In this document: positions 6,447 through 8,610 of the stretch, in pieces
How positions within the stretch are numbered: position 1 is the stretch's first letter
Layout: every line of letters starts with the position of its first letter
DNA from: Acidisphaera sp035272265
GTDB lineage: Bacteria; Pseudomonadota; Alphaproteobacteria; Acetobacterales; Acetobacteraceae
DNA: 8,610 nt
Reading direction: 5' to 3'
NCBI GenBank assembly: GCA_035272265.1
Contig: DATEQV010000160.1
Coordinates: forward strand, 1-8,610
Made by a program: the position numbers and the translations under genes
Notes under the pieces: model-generated
Seen by the model: only the letters and a program-made list of their open reading frames with translations
Told to the model about the DNA's origin: nothing
Database searches by the model: none

Positions 6447-6971
6447 CTAGTTGTACGTCCCGCCGATCCCGCCGCCGTTGACGGCGGAGACGAAGTGGCC
6501 GTCCGCGGTTTGCATCGCGAAGCGGCCATCGTCCTGCGGCACAAACCTGAACTTCTCCCAAGTTCCGACTTGCGCGCTCGTGGTCGTCAGCGGCGGGTTG
6601 CCGAGGCCACCGCCATTGACCGCGGCGACAAACTGCCCGGTTGATGTCTGGATCGCGTAGCTGCCGTCGGGCTGCCGGATGAACGTGAACGTCTCCCAGG
6701 CACCGATGGCAGTCCGATCGGTTTGCAACGGTTCGTCTCTCATATAGGCCCGTCCGCCCATGCCTCCGCCGTGGACAGCGGTGACGAAATGTCCGTTGGC
6801 TGTTTGGATCGCGTAGGTTCCATCGGGCTGCCTGACCAGCTTGAATTTCTCCCACGGACCGACACCCTTGCTGTCGGTCTGCAAGGGCTCGTTCTCGCCG
6901 TCCCCGCCCTTCCCGCCTCCCCAACTGGCGGAGACATAGTTCCCGCTCGGCGCCCTGATGGCGAACCTGCC
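6093..6971 (-). repeat. Six tandem fascin-like beta-trefoil repeat units
   Basis: Six units of about 46-52 codons follow one another on the minus strand: 6819-6971, 6663-6818, 6525-6662, 6378-6524 (with the amber codon), 6231-6377 and 6093-6230. The shared pattern is an aromatic strand (S/T)YAIQT, then a GHFV(T/S)AVNGGG turn, PLQTD and IGxWEKF. A beta-trefoil needs three such units, so the array suits two trefoils, units 1-3 and 4-6. The units are diverged at DNA level, pointing to an old duplication. Confidence 0.8.
6447..6449 (-). other. Amber codon at a conserved Glu/Gln repeat position
   Basis: Aligned to the other units, the TAG occupies the residue before Pro/Ala-Leu-Gln/Arg-Thr. There units 1, 2 and 5 have Glu (GAG, GAA, GAG) and unit 6 has Gln (CAA). 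One base change from GAG or CAG gives TAG. Confidence 0.75.
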
Positions 6972-7112
6972 TTCGATCACGGCAGCCGTATCGGCGACGC
7001 CGTTAGCCGTTTGACCCGAACGAGTTGGCCGCTGCTCGGCAACGGCGGGCGACGAAGACAGCGTCACGAGGACGGCGAGTCCACACGCCGCCCCCTCAGC
7101 CATTCGTCTCAC
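6447..7112 (-). CDS. Secreted fascin-like beta-trefoil repeat protein, ended by an amber codon
   Basis: As read to the first stop, this is a 221-residue protein with an N-terminal signal peptide (VRRMAEG, then the hydrophobic AACGLAVLVTL, then SSSPAVA before EQ) and three and a half trefoil-type repeats. Each repeat carries the GHFVTAVNGGG and IGxWEKF style motifs seen in fascin-like domains. Such domains bind actin in eukaryotes; in bacteria they usually occur in secreted proteins and often bind carbohydrate, so an extracytoplasmic sugar- or surface-binding role is possible but unproven. The start chosen is GTG at 7110-7112 because it supplies two Arg for the signal; ATG at 7101-7103 and TTG at 7158-7160 are alternatives. 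The gene lies 48 bases after ilvD on the same strand, with no functional link apparent. Its composition looks somewhat less G+C-rich than its neighbours, which may hint at acquisition. Confidence 0.7.
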   Translation of the reverse strand: MRRMAEGAACGLAVLVTLSSSPAVAEQRPTRSGQTANGVADTAAVIEGRFAIRAPSGNYVSASWGGGKGGDGENEPLQTDSKGVGPWEKFKLVRQPDGTYAIQTANGHFVTAVHGGGMGGRAYMRDEPLQTDRTAIGAWETFTFIRQPDGSYAIQTSTGQFVAAVNGGGLGNPPLTTTSAQVGTWEKFRFVPQDDGRFAMQTADGHFVSAVNGGGIGGTYN

Positions 7113-7160
7113 CGGTGTTCTGAAAGCGCCCCGCTCTATGGGTGCAAGCTTCCGCCGCAA

Positions 7161-8610
7161 TCAGTTCAACCCGTTCGCCGCCAGATCACGCACGGCGCCG
7201 CGGGCCGCGCTCGTGGTCAGGGCGGCGTAGGCCCGCAGCGCCGTACTCACCGTGCGGTCGCGATTCGCCGGCGCCCAGCGTACCTGTGCTGCTCGCCTGC
7301 GCGTCAACTCGTCGTCGCTCAGCGCGACATTCAGCCGCCGCGCGGGGATGTCGATCTCGATCACGTCGCCGTCGCGCAGGAGACCGATTGCACCGCCCTC
7401 GGCCGCCTCGGGCGACACGTGTCCGATCGACAGGCCAGACGTTCCGCCTGAGAAGCGGCCGTCGGTGATCAGCGCGCAGGCCTTCCCGAGACCCTTCGAT
7501 TTCAGGTAGCTGGTCGGATACAGCATCTCCTGCATGCCCGGGCCGCCCTTCGGTCCCTCGTAGCGGATCACCACGACGTCTCCGGGCTTGACCTTGTCGC
7601 CCAGAATACCGTCGACGGCATCTTCCTGGCTTTCGAAGATCCGGACGGGTCCGCGGAAGGTGAGCAGGTCCGCGTCGACGCCTGCGGTCTTCACGATCGC
7701 GCCGTCCAGGGCGATGTTGCCGTGCAGGACCGCCAGCCCGCCGTCCTGGCTGAACGCGTGGGCGTTATCGCGGATCACGCCCTTCACGCGGTCGAGGTCC
7801 AAGCTCTCATAGCGGCTGTTCTGGCTGAAAGCCTGCGTGGTGCGCACCCCGCCCGGCGCCGCGCAGTAGAAACGGCGCACGTCCTCGCTGTTGCTCCGGC
7901 AGATGTCCCAGCGATCGAGTGCCGCACCCAAAGTCGCCGCGTGGACGGTCGGCACCTCGCGGTCGATCAGCCCGGCACGATCCAACTCGCCCAGGATACC
8001 CATGATGCCGCCGGCGCGATGCACGTCCTCGACATGCACATCCAGCACCGCGGGCGAGACCTTGCAGAGGTTCGGGACGCGTCGCGACAGCCGGTCGATG
8101 TCGGCCATGGTGAAGTCGTGTCCGGCCTCGTAGGCGGCGGCGAGCAAATGGAGCACGGTGTTCGTCGAGCCGCCCATGGCGATGTCGAGCGTCATCGCAT
8201 TGGCGAAACTGCGCGGATTAGCGATCGTGCGCGGCAGCGCGGTTTCGTCGTCCTGCCCGTACCAGCGGCGCGCGAGATCCACGATCGTCCAGCCCGCCTC
8301 GACGAACAGCCCGCGCCGGTCAGCGTGAGTAGCGACGATCGTGCCGTTGCCGGGAAGGGCGAGGCCCAGCGCCTCGGTCAGGCAGTTCATCGAGTTGGCG
8401 GTGAACATGCCGGAGCAACTGCCGCAGGTCGGGCAGGCGTTGCGCTCCTCCTCCTCGGCCTCCGCGTCCGTCACGGTCGGACTGGCGGCCGACACCATCG
8501 CGGTGATGAGGTCGGAGCGGCGAACGCCGCCGCCCGCCTTCACCTTGCCCGCTTCCATCGGCCCGCCGGAGACGAACACCGCGGGAATGTTGAGGCGCAG
8601 CGCCGCCATC
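7161..8610 (-). CDS. ilvD: IlvD, dihydroxy-acid dehydratase, C-terminal part
   Basis: IlvD dehydrates 2,3-dihydroxy-isovalerate and 2,3-dihydroxy-3-methylvalerate to the keto acids for valine, leucine and isoleucine synthesis, using an Fe-S cluster and Mg. The window shows the last 482 residues or so; by comparison with the roughly 615-residue enterobacterial type, some 120-135 N-terminal residues lie beyond the right edge. The Met at 8607-8609 is internal, not the start. Visible motifs are VSGGPMEAGK, the Cys motif ACPTCGSCSGMFTANSMN with a cluster ligand, LDIAMGGSTNTVLHLLAA, EDVHRAGG, VIRYEGPKGGPGMQEMLYP and ITDGRFSGGTSGLSIGH, all intact. The sequence is of the enterobacterial long type rather than the short sugar-acid dehydratase branch. 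The stop is TGA at 7161-7163. No regulatory leader can be judged because the 5' end is missing. Confidence 0.97.
   Translation of the reverse strand, partial: MAALRLNIPAVFVSGGPMEAGKVKAGGGVRRSDLITAMVSAASPTVTDAEAEEEERNACPTCGSCSGMFTANSMNCLTEALGLALPGNGTIVATHADRRGLFVEAGWTIVDLARRWYGQDDETALPRTIANPRSFANAMTLDIAMGGSTNTVLHLLAAAYEAGHDFTMADIDRLSRRVPNLCKVSPAVLDVHVEDVHRAGGIMGILGELDRAGLIDREVPTVHAATLGAALDRWDICRSNSEDVRRFYCAAPGGVRTTQAFSQNSRYESLDLDRVKGVIRDNAHAFSQDGGLAVLHGNIALDGAIVKTAGVDADLLTFRGPVRIFESQEDAVDGILGDKVKPGDVVVIRYEGPKGGPGMQEMLYPTSYLKSKGLGKACALITDGRFSGGTSGLSIGHVSPEAAEGGAIGLLRDGDVIEIDIPARRLNVALSDDELTRRRAAQVRWAPANRDRTVSTALRAYAALTTSAARGAVRDLAANGLN

Noticed and set aside
7113..7160. Start of the repeat protein at the TTG directly after the ilvD stop
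   Set aside because: It would put 16 extra residues before a typical signal peptide; the GTG at 7112 gives a compact basic N terminus.
6723..7451. Plus-strand open frame spanning the repeat gene and the end of ilvD
   Set aside because: It crosses two unrelated minus-strand genes and shows only the antisense echo of the repeats.
1..8610. CRISPR arrays, tRNA or rRNA genes, insertion sequences, toxin-antitoxin or phage genes
   Set aside because: None found by reading both strands; the only tandem repetition is the protein-coding trefoil array.

Overview
The window looks like the chromosome of an alphaproteobacterium. It is strongly G+C-rich. It carries the tsaE-amgK-murU-addB gene order, a short SdhAF4/DUF1674 protein and a PlcP-type metallophosphoesterase next to a GT4 glycosyltransferase, all typical of that class. 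The order (Sphingomonadales, Rhodospirillales or another) cannot be settled from the sequence alone.

Layout, left to right. Positions 1-2754 (minus strand) hold a tight housekeeping run, read from right to left: tsaE (tRNA t6A synthesis), amgK and murU (recycling of cell-wall MurNAc to UDP-MurNAc) and the start of addB (double-strand break repair, cut by the left edge). Each junction is a 4-base stop/start overlap, so the genes are translationally coupled. Just upstream on the same strand, 2812-3681 encodes a diacylglycerol/lipid kinase that could share the transcript. A 265-base divergent intergenic region (3682-3946) separates it from two plus-strand genes: a PlcP/LpxH-type metallophosphoesterase (3947-4777) and a GT4 glycosyltransferase (4839-5855). 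The short SdhAF4-like gene (5897-6043) follows.

The right part is on the minus strand: a secreted protein made of fascin-like beta-trefoil repeats (6090-7112) and the C-terminal four fifths of ilvD, dihydroxy-acid dehydratase (7161-8610, cut by the right edge).

Two points stand out. (1) The lipid kinase, metallophosphoesterase and glycosyltransferase together form a plausible phosphate-sparing membrane lipid-remodelling module: phospholipid to diacylglycerol, then to glycolipid, or back to phosphatidic acid. Pho-box-like direct repeats lie in the divergent promoter region in both orientations. (2) The repeat protein has an in-frame amber codon in its fourth of six repeats. The reading frame then stays open for 118 more codons that encode the rest of unit 4 and two further well-formed repeats, so the gene is either freshly broken, read through, or mis-sequenced at one base.
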